A stretch of DNA of 64,000 nt from Agaricus subrufescens (taxonomy: Eukaryota > Basidiomycota > Agaricomycetes > Agaricales > Agaricaceae), in the NCBI GenBank assembly GCA_029945375.1, contig CM057058.1, positions 496,001 to 560,000 on the forward strand, read 5' to 3'. Every line of letters starts with the position of its first letter. Positions within the stretch are counted from its first letter, which is position 1. The notes beneath the pieces were generated by a model. That model made no database searches and was not told the DNA's origin. It saw only the letters and a program-made list of their open reading frames with translations. Below, in pieces: positions 48,718-62,224 of this stretch. A program made the translations under genes and the position numbers.

Positions 48718-50171
48718 ATGATGTGTGCGGTCTCATTAACAATACTAGTGAGCAATCCCTGTTTTTGTACGCGCAACGCCGGACATCAACAATCTGCCCT
48801 ATAGTTATACGACCACTTGTGCACTCTTAGCTTGGAGGTTCGTGTCCTTTCCTGTTCGTATCCATTATCCAACTCAACGTTTTGCTTAGATTGATTATAT
48901 TTGGAGACGGCGACCTTTTAACCTCGGTTCCGCCTTATTCCTCATTAATAGATATATTCCTTACGTGTTCGTCATGATATTGCTCGTTGGTCAGTCACGT
49001 TTCTTAAACACGCAACAGAGCCTAGTGGATACTAACATTAACTTTAGAAAATTGGCTCGTCATCAGTTCACCGCGCGTGAGCACTCATTCATCTATGAGA
49101 AAATAAATCAATATACTCAAACCCGTTGTATCACAGATATGTGGGCAGCTTGATATTGCAAATGCTGGTAAGTCTTCTAGCATCGCCAACTATCTGAGGG
49201 CTGACATCCATATCTCTAGCCTTTGTCTCTATTGGCATAGGAGCGGCTGAAGGTTCATTTGATCTGGCCTCATTAATTTGCAAATCGTTGACCGAGTTTA
49301 ATCAGCTATACTTTGTCTCAGGACATGGGCCCTTTGGAAACAGAGCAAGATCATAGCTTGGGTCCTTTGGGTCTTAGTGATCATAAATATCCCTATCGCT
49401 GGTCTATGTTTCCACTTTATGTTCACGGACTCTGTCTGTAAGTGCCTACGCCCTAATTGATTAGACACCCGCCGTAACTCCTCTAGTCTTCGAAACCTCT
49501 CCTGGACAATTCACTTGCTACACCCATGTTCGACGTAGAATATGGCTTACGCTAACGTTCGTGGTCATTTTGGTCTTTGAAACGAGTGAGCATTTTTTTC
49601 CCATCATGTTGTAGAGTCCCTTCAACATAGCTACAGTTATTGCATCTCTTACTCTAGTCAAGGCTGTAGAAGGTTAGTAATCATCCATTCTCATTTCCAG
49701 TGGGGCGAAACTCACCACCGATCAGCTCAAGACTCTAATTCAAGATGGGTTGTCCAGGTACATTATCAAGGTAAGCCGTTGTCAATTGATGGTAAAAATA
49801 AACTGAAAACCATCTTAGGCATCGTATATTATCTCTATATTCTTTGTAGGTCCATTCGTTTGGAGGTACCTTCTTCAAGTTTCCTGACCTCCCATTAGTG
49901 TTGACTGTGATAAATGTCATCATGACCGTTTACCTCAATGTACGCAAAATTCTCATGATAACCTCATGCCTCGTCAACTGATTTATTATAATAATAGAAT
50001 GTTGGAACGCAGGCATTCTCCATGTGAGTTATTCTTGCCAATCTTGACTAAGCTTGCATCTGATAATTCTTAGCAATCAAGGTGTTCTTCATACTGTACT
50101 CGCCAGTCGTGTGATTTTTCTAGCTCGCAAACCTTCCGAGTTGACATTTCATGATTCGATGTTTGATTAGC
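48718..50171 (+). CDS. DUF6533 multi-pass membrane protein, divergent type (gene J)
   Basis: Same superfamily, different branch. From the ATG pair at 48718/48721, MCAVSLTILLYDHLCTLSLE followed by IDYIWRRRPFNLGSALFLIN is the classic DUF6533 signature (Y-D-H-L-x-T-L...E-I-x-Y-I-W). Later exons encode AFVSIGIGAAEAILCLRTWALW, a helix AWVLWVLVIINIPIAGLCFH, a Cys-containing loop FETSPGQFTCYTH, TVIASLTLVKAVE, SRWVVQVHYQGIVYYLYILL, and the C-terminus QGVLHTVLASRVIFLARKPS before the stop at 50169-50171. All these junctions keep frame with GT-AG borders. The tiny 10- and 20-nt exons of genes A-I are absent here. The true start may lie in an upstream exon I could not identify. Confidence 0.75.
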
Positions 50172-53100
50172 ACCGAGTTTGGGGGGTGATCTATGTTACT
50201 GAAACCTCTTCTACTGAGGGTCTTCTACTAATGCACGCGGATCTAATGTAATTATATCCGCAGCCCGTTAAAAGGGCCCGTAGCGCCAAAGGTTGCGTGC
50301 AAAAAGTCACAATGTCGACGTGGCCTGGTCTGTTTAAAACGAGAGATTTGGATCGTCGGATTACAGTACTCATACACCTAATCAAAAGTACTATCTTTTG
50401 TAATCTTGGCCACAAATTCATTGGAAGCTCCGGATCATGTGGCGAACATCGTAATATTATGCAAATCTTATAAGTAATCAACTTGACACTTGGTATTGTA
50501 CGGAGTAAGAAAAAAGAGGGTGACAGACGTGCCGAAAATTGAGATTGGAAATACCGGCGGTAGAGCGCACTCTTTGTCCACCCGTATTACGCAACACGGA
50601 CGATAGGCCCAGGCCCCCTCCTGTGTCAGCCGCCCTGGTGCTCTACGGCCACAATTGCATGTGTTTTCTTGGTTTTGCCGCCCACGATTACACCTCAGTA
50701 TTGGCTTGGCACCTGACAACTCTCCATTTACGAAAGACCACCCCAGCATTGTGCCCTGACCCTACCACGCAGGAGAGCCAGCTGGGACTTGGGCCAACCT
50801 CTAGCATACTTCTCAAGGGCCTTCCTTTACGGTAAAATTTCCTTGACACCGCGGGCCCTACAGTGAAACAAGACGCTTTGATTCAATGGACATATTCAAC
50901 CTTAACCGAATCAGTCTCGATCTCCCTCTTCGGTTGAACCTCGGGTATCTTGAAATTCAAGCGATACGAGGCTCCGGTGACTAGCGACGTTCCACGCGAA
51001 GGACAGATGTAGGGCAGATGTAGGGTATGTGAGGTAAAAGGCTGTGCTGAACTTGAGTAGCTCGTTAGGTTGCCGCTTTCATCAAGCCCATACAAAATCA
51101 ATTAAATACCTCGACAACGAACCTATTAAACTCGGTCGATGAAACGTCTGCGATTGGCTACGAGTGATGGAATCCCTGTTTAGTTGACAATATAGGGACG
51201 ATACTTGGCTGCGACTTGATAGGTGATAGTCATGATAGGTCATTACTTCCGTCTTGTCGTTTGGAAAGACTGACGCGCCCACGGTGACATCACCATCGCC
51301 GGGGGCTTTTCTGGGCGACGATTTGAGTCTGCAAGATTGCCAACTCCTGCCGACTCCTGCAGGGCCAAACGAGCCCAGCCCAGCTTTATTTCATTCTTTT
51401 CATTTTGCGTCGAACAAGGAAGTCTTGGCATCTGAAGTTCGCCAAATGGGTATCTGACTAATACGTGGGGGCGGCGGGGCGGTTCGACGAGTTAAACTCA
51501 ACCCCGATTATCGTATGCAGTGCCAGAAACTGTGCATGGGTGGCAGAAATCACTGTCAAGATCAGATAAAATGATAGGTGACACAGACACTTACAATATT
51601 ACGAGATGGTGTTGTTTCAATCGAAAGAATTTGACGGGATAGAAAAACATGAGACCCACTTGACATTCCTTCACACCAATTTTGGCTGAGCATACCGATG
51701 ATCGGGTAAAGTGGAAGAGTACTGCCTATCTAAAGGGTACCTTCCCGTGACCAAGTTGAAAACAGAATATAATCAAGGTTGATGAGGCTGGGAGCCCAGG
51801 GGGAGAGAGAGACGAGAAGAAGCGATAGAAGCCAGTTTCAAAATCAAGAGGGGACCCCTCCGACTATGGATAAAGGAGAATACAGCTGGACGAGATTCAC
51901 AAAGAGGCATGGGCGATATACACGTTGGAATTCACGTGTTGCAGCGGGCGGTACTCCCCGCCGCGTTCGCCGTTCGGCCGATGGGCCAATGCCATGAGTC
52001 TTTGGGAAGCCCGATGCCTCGCTGATTACGAGGCTTATAACCATGAGATAGGCAAAGGGTGTGTCAAGGACGGCACAAACTGACTCGGAATGGCCGTATA
52101 CACAGTACAGGAATAGTGTACCGCGGAGAAAGAGAGGAGAGGAGAGGTCGAAAACAAGTAAGCTAAAGTTACATACATGGCAGCTCTTGCTTATTTCTCT
52201 CTCAGGTTAATATTAGATTGATTATAAACTACTGTTTTAGGGCGCCAAGGCCACGAAGCCCAACAAACACGGGAGACTACTGTGCACCGGGGCCCTTCTA
52301 TGATCTCTGTTTCACAAATTGACAGGGATATGTGTTTAATTATGTCAAAGACGCCCTCCCACACATATTTTGACAGCGTTTCTCAGCGTTCTTTAGAACA
52401 TGATATGAACACCTTCTAAATGATAGTGGTCTCAGCCTTGCTTCTTTGAATTCAATGGCAATGCCTCGGGGGCTTTGTTTTCATCATTATGTCGCCAAAT
52501 TTTAGGACACTACCGTCCATCCATCAAGAAACTGAGAGTTCCACCATCTAGAGATATTACTGCTATTTCAAGCTGATGAATGTCGAGATCAAGAAGGGAA
52601 GTAATTTCGCAGTAGATGGAACTGGTCTACGTCCTGAGAGTATCATGTTTTGATCACCACTTCGTCTTTCTGGGCACCTCGGGTCCCGGGATGCCCCAAC
52701 TGTTTCTCACACGCGAGCACATTTCTGTCGTCTGAGAAGCATCTCTCTTGAACGAATTAAATATTCTTAGTTGTGCTGGAACCCGTTCTCGCATGGAACA
52801 ATGCTCATAGTGAATATACATGAGCCTTTCATCATCATTCCAGCGGCGTTACGACTCATTGGAAGAGCGACATCATCGGGAAAAATCTTGCTAGGGTAAA
52901 AGCGGGTTGCCACTATCCGGATGAGTTCCCACTATTCCACAATGAAGTCTTTTTTTGAATACGGATTTATTACGCAACGCTCGAATACCGTCGGCGGTAC
53001 ACTACTGTGAGTATGTAAATAAATACATCTAGACGATTAAGTCTTTGGAGAAGAAGTATCACTGAGGATTCATTTACCACAGCCTACCTACCCTTTACAA

Positions 53101-56100
53101 GGGACTGCACGACTGGGTCGCCACTACCAAATGGAATGACAGAATGCGTTGTAGTAAATGTAGTATGTACTTGAATGTAGGCAGCGGTTGCGCAGCGACA
53201 AATAGTCAGCAACCCGAAACTCCGCGAAATGTAGTCTGTTCTCTCTCACTGCTGAACCTGGCAATTACTAGCTGTATTAGCCACCGATGCAATCGATCAT
53301 GAGTGTGCTTATCTCCCAGTGCTCTTGAACGGTGTCAGTGCATATCTTGCCAATCATTGGGATCTAACATTCGGTGCCCAGGCTTGAGTGGCCCGGGATC
53401 GGAGCAGGTTCTTAGTGGTTGTTTATTCGACTTTTATGGCATGCCCTGTCTCTTTCAACCGGTCTGAACTCAGTTATGTAGCAGCGGAGACCTGGCGGAA
53501 ACAATTAAAAAAAGACGATTTCTCAAATAGCTACCACCCTGCAGCTCCTGCCCCTGGAGACCACCCATCTGCTCATCTAAACAACATTGTATCCTCTCAA
53601 TCATTTAAAATACATATCACTATCCCATCGGCCCGGTCGAGGGGCCAGTGCTATTTGTATTTGCATCAGCCAAATCCTGGCCAAATCCCTCTGTCATCGG
53701 ATTTCTGCACATGTATGCTATTATATTCGGGATGCAAGGAATAGGATCTTGTGTTTCAGACGAAGATCATTGAGGCCAAAGCCAGTTATTAACTAAATTT
53801 ATCATGATCTCGAGCGGTTCTTTTTTTGTATGGGAGTGTCCATGGCTGATATGGTATAGCTACTTTGTGTGACAATGACTTTTCAACGTTATTTCTTACG
53901 CCAATTCACATGGCCAGAAGTGTGATTGAATGTCAGTATGTTAAACGAAACTGAATTGAGGCGGAACTCATCGGTACTTCTCCATGACAGTGCGTAAGCT
54001 GGCTCCTGTCATCAACGTGTGGAAGCTTGGTGAATTGGAGATAGTGCGAATTTACCCCACTAGCCCTAGATCTTTCCGCATCAGGAAGATACAGTAGCAT
54101 CATCTTTTGAATGACCATGATGCCGTTGATCGCTTCCTCCTCACGAAAAATTTCTATGCACTGCGCTAGTTCACTCCGAACGGACCGCGTCGTTGAGATA
54201 CGGTGGTCAAAACATATTTTCAAGAAACTGAATCCCACCGTTTCGCGTTACCTGTATTCGCCTGAGGAAGGACATATGCTCTATCAGTGCGGGTCTTTCT
54301 CAAGTGCTTTTAGCACGGCGACTTTGCTGTAGTATCTCAGGGGATGTGGAAGCGAATTTAGACTATTGCTATTATCATGACTCGTATCACAATGCTCATG
54401 TTGCTCACCCTCTAATCTCTGAATCTTGTGAATTGTTCTCAATTCAAATGGATGGTGTCGCGCTGACCCCTCGAAGTTACTCCGAAACAATGGAAACAAT
54501 TCCAATAACCTGCCAATAACTCCACCCTTACCGTCATTGAACCAAAAATTCTGATCAGGGTTGCCCAGGCAGTTAAACTGACCCTCTTTCGAAATGCGCG
54601 CTGACGAGTTGCATACCGGTCCGTACTTGTCGCAAAAGACATGCGAAGCCTAACAATTGTAGAGCGGCAAGAGCACCGTCACCCGAAAAGCAGCTAATCG
54701 AACGAAAGTAGAAGAAGTGATCGGGAGGCTGTTAAAGTGACCATTAGGCATAGTGCCTCGGAAAGGTGAACTTATATAGGGGAACAACTACTCCACCAAG
54801 ATGTTGGGTGGGAGCCAAGGGTTCTAAGTGAGTGACAAGGGCTACAGACTGGATCTAGGTGCCCGGGATGCCCGGGCGATGAGATCGGAGGGGGGGGAAC
54901 ATTGTCGGATCGCCCCGGGTCGTACATATAGAGCTATTTTCGTCTTTTACCGGCGACTAGTGTAAGGGACTGGCTAGGGAGGATGCCCTGGAGAAACGGT
55001 GAATGTATTATCAAGCGGTAGTCTTCGAAGTCTTGTTAGAACTGGAAAGTACCGGGTAGTGGTCTAGTGCAAGGGATTAGGTAGATGGTAGGTCACTAAT
55101 TGAGTACTTGTCGGCCCTGTGACCAAATATGATATGACCGTGCTCGTTATGTGCTAGTCTCTCGTCGCGTGGTGTTTCAGCTCCAGGAGCTGGGCTAGAG
55201 GTTTACAATGATTATACTGTTTAGTGAATTGTATCTAGTTGGGACTCAGTACGACCTTCCAGTTACCTCGTTCTCCATTGAGCTTCATCCCAATCATCTT
55301 CGTGTCTGATCAATATTTTATCCTCATCACGACATCCCTTCTCCTCGACCCACAATTCTCCACTTCCAAGTCAATTTCTTTTCTTTCTCATTCCGTTACA
55401 ATATACAAGACTACAGGGCTTTCAGGGCTCCAAATCTTTACCAAAAGAGCCTAGAAGCAGGGCGCATCGTTTCGCTTGGGCCGTCATCCTCAGTCGGATG
55501 AGTTGCGGATTTTTTATATTGGCGGGATGACACCCTTGACTGAAACGCAACAAGGAGAAGAGAATTTGATTTCGCCAATCCCCTGATTCCCATTGGCCGC
55601 ACGCATGACGTTATATGGGACTACCCGTAAAGAGCCATGTCGAAATTGGGGCCTTTTGAATGTGGATGATAATCAGAATGATGATTGCAGCTAAATAAAA
55701 TCGGGAGTACCCCGAATAGTAGCCCTTACCAATAACGTCCATCATTACCTTAATCAATATTGATCACTCCCATGATGTGGTTGCAAGGCTTTTTTCCTGA
55801 TGGCTTATGTATTAACTTAGCTCCTTCCATTTTCCCGTTTTACATACCCACTATCAAAGCTTAAACTCCGACATCAGGTGCGACATGATTACCCCACTGA
55901 GTACTACCTGGTGTCGTATATAAAGCGCAGAAGAAGAACCCGGTCAAGGTTCGATTCTTGCCATGAAAACGTATGACCCTGAATGGGCAGCCTACGGCCT
56001 CTTTCGTTCTCAGATTTTTTGCCTCATATCTGTAACGATACTGGTGTGTGTGTTTTAGCGCTTACAGGCATGTAGAAGTAGGAACTAAAATTCACGGAGG

Positions 56101-56592
56101 TTTATGACCACTGCTGCTCTCTAGATCAGGAGGTATGGATCTTTCCATCATGATGAATTTTCCATGACTGAAAGAAAATATCAAGGTCAATCTAATATGG
56201 AAGAAAGGGACAAGGAGTCTTTCTACTTTTCTATTCCTCGCAAACCGATACTTGCCCTACATCTATGTCCTTTCCGCCATTGAACGTGAGTTGACCGTTC
56301 ACTTGGAACACTGAACTCAGGTGCATATTCCTAACAATTTGCAGAGTACTGGACACTCTCAAGCTCCCAAACCGTGAGCGGTTGTAGTTACCCGCCCCAC
56401 CCCCTCCGATCATTAATCGTCCTTCCAGGCTTGCCGGCGCCGAGACATAGTGAACGAAGGTCCGTTTCATTCAAACTATTGCAGCAAATACCATTGATCC
56501 TTTCTTCTAGTTCTGATTGCTATTAGCTTAACAACATCAGAGTGTGCGTCCCGTTACCCCATGTCATAATTCCCTCGATAGCCGACACCTAG
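50172..56592. other. 6.4-kb stretch without a supported gene
   Basis: I read both strands and found only short frames with no domain. Possible remnants are minus-strand frames between about 53933 and 54642 (for example MSFATSTDRYATRQRAFRKR, 54642 leftward) preceded by a minus-strand TATATAAG-like sequence near 54775; I could not join them into a gene. Low-complexity GA-rich sequence lies at about 52125-52150 and a G-run near 54890. Confidence 0.45.
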
Positions 56593-57619
56593 CCCGCAAG
56601 TCATTCTCGCTCTTCGGACGTGGGCAATCTGGAACCGAAGCCGGCGCATATTGATCACCTTGATTGTGGCGACTTCTCTCAAAGTTCCATTCATTACGCT
56701 TGTGTTATATCAATTGCTTACGGATATTACATGTGAGTCGTGTTTGAGAGTTCCCACTATTCCAATCTCATGACTGGTAGATTGGGAACGCCCCACAGGT
56801 GGCACTGTTTGCATCAAGACTCACGGTCTAGTATGGGAAACTCTGTCCATCGCTGTCGTAGTGGCCGCGGAAACTTGTGCGCACGTTCCTTCATCTTTTC
56901 AAGTGTAGATCACTGAAACGGCGCTTAGTGATTGCGGGTTTGACTATGGTCAAAGCCGTTGAAGGTGGGCTCGGATACGACCCGAGATAAGTGGACACTT
57001 CCGCTAAACGCGCTTCTTAGCCAAAGGATCAAGTTCCGAGTGGTATTTTAAGATCCATTATATGGGTGAGTTACTGTATCAAAATTGCCTTTGTTCTTCT
57101 GATGTTCATTCAATTCTTTGACAGGCATTCTTTATTATGTTTACAACTTATGTGAGCCGTCATTCAGTACATGCCATTCACCTCAGGCATTGACGGGTCT
57201 TAGTAATGTCTATATTCAACGTGCTTGGGACTGTCCTTATCAGAGTGCGTCTCCCTTTTCCATTTTTTTGCCTATATAGGCTAACCTGTGTATGAACGCG
57301 AGCAGAATACGAGCATAACATCATATTCAATGTGAGTACCTGATGAGACCAGAACGAAGAATAAAGGCATAAACATTACCAGGCTCCAAGGCGTTTTTCA
57401 ATCCGTGCTGTGTAGTCGCGTCATTTTTCTTGCACGACAGCCGTCGGATGTGGGAGCGAGGTTCACTGCCAACTATTTACCTGAAAACCAGTAAGCCACG
57501 CCCGACAAATCCTTCGAGATGCCTAACTGAAAATACTGCCTTCTTTGACACATAGATCAGTATCGTTGGCCATTGAAGTGCATCCACGCACCTTCGACTC
57601 GGAAGCACCTTTAAGATAA
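56593..57619 (+). pseudogene. 5'-truncated DUF6533 relative (gene K)
   Basis: Exons resemble the last two thirds of gene J: QVILALRTWAIWNRSRRILI with the following helix, a loop WERPTGGTVCIKTHGLVWET, AGLTMVKAVE, SSSEWYFKIHYMGILYYVYN, VMSIFNVLGTVLIR, and LQGVFQSVLCSRVIFLARQP, ending LRstop at 57619. The N-terminal DUF6533 signature (YD-x-L...W) is not visible anywhere in the 1.5 kb upstream, so the gene is either truncated or its 5' exons are too divergent for me to see. Confidence 0.6.
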
Positions 57620-58799
57620 CGTAAAAAATTACCTGTACACGGAATGGACGGAAGTTGGCCGTGGGTCATACGACATGGTTCTCTAACCTCATAAGGATAG
57701 AAATACAAAAACATTGCAAACTTTACCTAACCTGGTACCCCAACCCGAACGGTGTTTCTCACTCAACACCGTTGTTACCTGGGGAATGGGCAAATGACAA
57801 CTCCTGAACTTTATAGCTGGATGAAGGCTATGAGAGGTACGTCATCCCAAATCAAAAAGCCATATATTCCCAACGTCATACTAGTTGAGAGACATTTGCT
57901 GAACCGAACGTGGTTGCTACTTTAACCTCTTCTGATCGTTGTTGGCATCACGTACAAGGATTTTGTACTGCCCCGTGCTATTACAATACCATGGGGCGGT
58001 TCAGCGAATATAACGCACATGCGGTTGTATTTGGGGTATACATCCAGCCCTTTCGTTGCGGAAAGGTTGGCCGAGTCACCCTCATGGCTTCTCTATACCA
58101 TCACTACGTCGCTCAGAGTCAGCGGCCTTAACGCACAGCCTCTCTCGCTTCAAATCAAGAACAGCGGTGCATGTCAATTTTGTAAACACCTGACCTCTCG
58201 CTTAGGTTTGATGGTCAAAAGCTTAGCGCCATGAGGTTTCATAGAACTGAAAAGGCGAGAGTCATGTGTGAATCCCGAAAAATCGGAAATTCTAGCTGAA
58301 ACACGATCTTCAAAGTCTTCTGCACCCTCACCATTTTTCTTGTTACTGATACCGAGATAGAACCAGTGGTAAGTTGAAACTGCTCATGAGTCATGCATCA
58401 TCGATCGGTGGCTCGCAGCCGCGCTCGGCAATCTATTCATATGGTCACTGGATCAGTTCTCACGAAGCCGAATCATGCTCAACATCAATCGTTACTAGGC
58501 CCGTTACTCATGGGATGTCTGACAGCACTATAGGCCGCATTGTTCTGCATGAGCTTGGGGCCGTATAACACTCATTCCCTTGGGGAAACCGTCCCGCATA
58601 TTCGTAGTACGGGCTGTGCCTGTAGAAACGAAGAACCCTACTGGTGGTTATTGTACCTCGGCACGTATTATTGCTGTGCTCCGAATGCCATTAACTCGAT
58701 GATATAAAATGAGCTGCCATTAGCTTCCCCAGACTACTTCACACCCTTTGATTACTCGCAGTCTGTTTGCCTCGTCAACCCTGCGATCTAGTTGCAACC
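57620..58799. other. Upstream region of first SPFH gene, duplicated
   Basis: From about 57865 the sequence matches 61340-62224 upstream of the second SPFH gene, including GTGGTTGC- and CGTTGTTGGCATCAC-containing tracts, with many substitutions and indels. No open frame is conserved between the two copies, which argues that this is promoter/5' sequence carried in the tandem duplication. Confidence 0.65.
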
Positions 58800-60867
58800 A
58801 TGACTTCCGTTATGCATGAAGGTACTACCGTTGTCGGCGATTCCTTCAAGGCCGGCGACAGTTCAGATACTGCTCAATCATTAAAACCTATCAATGCCGG
58901 GAAGGGCAGAGATTATGCAAATGAATTTACTGCGACCAAGGACTACACTCTCGAGGAAAGGCCGTTCTTTGTCAGAATCGGGAAAGAGGGTGTTATCGCC
59001 GCCTTGGAAAAACTAGATCAGCAGCTTGTTAGGGCAAGTGTTAATAGTCGTTTATCACTCTCAACGCTTGTTTAACGCAGCATACCGCAGGCGGGAAGGA
59101 GTCAAGTTCTGTCGAAGAAATCACCGACAGATTGGACTGGTAAGGAAGTCATTCCCGGACGTATGGGTCTAATCAACCATGGGTACGCATTTCAGCAAGG
59201 TATTAACTTTAAAGTAATATCTAAATTAACGTTGTTTCTCAGTGGTCTGCCAAAGATCGTTACCAGAGCAGGCCGATATCCTGGATTTCCTTTGCGAAAT
59301 TGGTGGGCCCGTACATGGTGTGGAACAATAGGAATCTCGGATACCGTCATCGAATTCCGGGGTCTTACCGTAGTTCAAGTTTCTCAAAACCAAGCTGCCG
59401 TTGTTTCGGATCCGCAGAATCACGTTTTTGTGATTAAGAATTCTGGATTTGTGGCATTTGCGATAGAGGGAACATATGATGTGTTGTCCGTTGTTGACAT
59501 GACCCACTTACCTACGTTGGTGAAAGAACCCACTACTGGGATAACTCTTGGCTGGACACATGAAGTGAAGATGATGAGTAAGATTGGTAGTTCGACAAAG
59601 GATTATGTTATGGCCACTTTGTTTGTGTCATTTTTCTTATCGTTGAGAGAGGTTGACTGACTTCTGAATAGCCTAAATGTTCCAGCCAACAATTGTGCGA
59701 TATTGCAAAGGGGGGACGATCTTTTACTCTTGGGTGCTGGTCAATTGGTTATCACTAATCCCAACGTCACTCTTCGTGGTATCTATACACTCGGTGAGAG
59801 CCAATACGAGATGCCTACAAAGGATATGTACGCGTCTTCTATTCTTTTGGATTTTCTTATTTACTCACCCTCCTCCCCACTCTAGTTTCACACGAGACCA
59901 GGTTCCAGTTAGCTTGAGAATCTATCTCAAGTGGCAGTTAACCGAACCGCTCAAACTCGCCACTCATGGTTATGCTACGCCTTATGAAGCACTTAGGGAC
60001 AAGACTCAATCTATCTTAACCCAAATTGTGTCGCATCTTGATTATTCCGCGATGGTACCAAATATTTCTCTTATCAAAAACTCGACAGAGTTCACTGACG
60101 AAAAAAAACAATAGATCAAACAACGTTCTCTTGGGCCAGATAATATGGAAGATGGCAACGACGCATCCTCAGCGTTCTTGGATGCCTTGAGAACAAGGGC
60201 AATGGACGACATGCATGAAGCTGCCCTGGAATATGGCATCATCCTCAAAGATCTTGGTTTGTCATTCCACGGTTCTTAATGACATTGCATGTTCACTGAT
60301 AATCTATTTTAGCTGTGATCGATCGTCAATTCAAGGGTGAAATTGCTCACACCATGGATAAACTAACGAGTAAGCAAACACAAAAAAACGTAAAAAAGGA
60401 TTCAAGCTCATTCTCTATAAATAGCTCGTGCCCTTCAGGCTCAAATAGAAGCAGCCAACGTCGACAGGGAGAACAGTAACAAAGTCAAACAAGAACAAGG
60501 AGCACTCTCCGTGGCTCGTATCAAAGCCCAAACAGCCAACACTCAAGCCGACTCGGAAGCCTATCGAGTTATCGCTGCAGCCAAAGCACAAGCTGAGAAG
60601 ACTCGTATCGAAGCTGAAGCCCAAGCTGAGGCTACACGAGTCGCAGCCAAGGCTGAGGCAGATGCGATTAGGAGTAAGGCTGATGCGGATAGTCAGGTTA
60701 TGGATACATTTGCTAGGGAGATGCAGTTGAGGAGGGTGGAGGTTGCGAAGGTTAGGGCATATGGATCGAAGGCTGTGTTTGTTCCTTCGGATGGACCGGG
60801 AGCGCAGATGGGGAATGCTATGGCTGTGGGTTTGGCTGCGGGGATGGGAGCTGATGCACGTCGATGA
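58800..60867 (+). CDS. SPFH/band-7 (prohibitin-like) domain protein, copy 1
   Basis: SPFH proteins form large oligomers on membranes; this member's role is unknown. Eight exons (58800-59033, 59091-59182, 59243-59620, 59672-59827, 59886-60054, 60115-60256, 60313-60369, 60425-60867) give 556 aa. No transmembrane helix or signal peptide is seen. Residues about 100-260 are beta-rich (VIEFRGLTVVQVSQNQAAVV). The SPFH core follows: FTRDQVPVSLRIYLKWQLTE, ALRDKTQSILTQIVSHLDYS, SAFLDALRTRAMDDMHEAAL, IIDRQFKGEI-like VIDRQFKGEIAHTMDKLT. A long Ala/Glu/Lys coiled coil (AQIEAANVDRENSNKVKQEQ to EADAIRSKADADSQ) and a Gly/Ala-rich end complete it, as in stomatin/flotillin relatives. The first intron has a GC donor. 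Confidence 0.88.
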
Positions 60868-62224
60868 GATTTTTGTGGTGCACTCACCTTGATAGGAGGA
60901 CTTATGATCTACTTTCTCATTAATGCTAATATTATCTATTTCTGATATATGTACTCCTTTGTTTAGTTGTTTTTCTTTATGATATGGATAAAATCTATCT
61001 TTGAGTTGCTCTGTAGATGCCACGGTGTCCAACTATCATCGAAACTATCTCAGGTCTTTGATGCATCACGGCCTTCCGCACTCAAGTCATGATCGGTCAT
61101 ATTTTTCGCTCAGCGATAATTATGTCTGATGTTGGCGCCGAGCGTTGGGATTTTAAAAATAGGGTGTGCTGAATATGGGTTTGGTCTGGTAGGTAGATTC
61201 AACATCGGTTATCCCTGCGCTCATCATTATGTCTCTTTCTGTTGTAGATTTTCATAAGTTTTTCTTTTTTAGTAAGTGTGTTGATGGAAGGACGGAGAAC
61301 GAGTATGTTGTGATCGAGGGTTCGAAGAGTAATAATCCCAACATCATACTAGTTGAGAGACATCTGTTGACCCGAACGTGGCTGCCACTTTGGCCTCTTC
61401 GGACCGTTGTTGGCATCACATACAAGTCCCCGCAGTATTACAATACCACGAGGCGGTTCAGCAAATATAACACACTTGTGGTTATATTCGGAGTAAGCAT
61501 CCAGCTCTTCGTTGCAAAAAGCTTATCGACTCGGCCAACCCTCGGGCCTTCTCCACACCATCACTGTTGTACTGCTCAGAGTCACTTTGAACGGACAGCC
61601 TCTGTCACGTTGAATCAAGGACTGCGGTTCATGTCAATTTTGACAACACCTGACCTCTCGCTTAGGGTTTGATGGTCAAAACGCGGAGTGCCATGATGTT
61701 TCATAGAACTGAAAAGCAGAGACACACGCGTGAGTCCAGAAGAATAGGAAATTCTAGCCGAAACGCGGTCTTCAGAGTCTTCTGCACTTTCACCCCATCT
61801 TTCTAAGACTTTCCTGTTACTAAGTCACGCATATGGGTGGCTCCCTGCCGCTCTCGGCAGTCTATTCATATTCGCCGGGCAATTCTCACGAAGCCGAATC
61901 GTATACTATGCGCATACAACATCACTCGTTACTAAGTCCGTTACTCATGGGATGTCCGACAGTATCATAGGCCCCACCGGGGCACCACTGTTCACTCTTC
62001 TGCATGAGCTTCTAGCCTGATGACACTCGTATTCGTAGTAGGAGCTGTGTCCTGCAGAGGCCAGGAACTCCACTAGTGGCAGTTATCGTATCATTGCTGC
62101 GCTTTGAATGCTATTAACTCGATTTATATAAATATAGCACCCATCAGCCTCCCCGTAACTATTTCACACTTTTCGATTCCCTGCAGCTTGACTGCCTCGT
62201 TAATCCTGAGATCTGGTTGCAACT
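60868..62224. other. Spacer between tandem SPFH genes
   Basis: The first ~470 bp is the 3' flank of copy 1. From about 61340 it is the duplicated upstream region described for 57865-58799. A 147-codon frame at 61229-61672 is not conserved in the partner copy and is rejected. Confidence 0.6.

Noticed and set aside
53388..53744. 118-codon plus-strand frame
   Set aside because: Starts with a non-ATG codon, no domain, no supporting context.
55921..55975. tRNA-like T-arm sequence GGTTCGATTCTTGCC
   Set aside because: No matching acceptor stem, D-arm or anticodon arm in the preceding 75 nt.
59226..59335. Alternative reading frame QADILDFLCEIGGPVHGVEQ in SPFH exon three
   Set aside because: It looks protein-like, but differences between the two gene copies are synonymous only in the GLPKIVTRAGRYPG frame, and the alternative hits a stop.
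61229..61672. 147-codon frame between the SPFH genes
   Set aside because: The homologous upstream region of copy 1 does not keep this frame open, so it is not under coding constraint.
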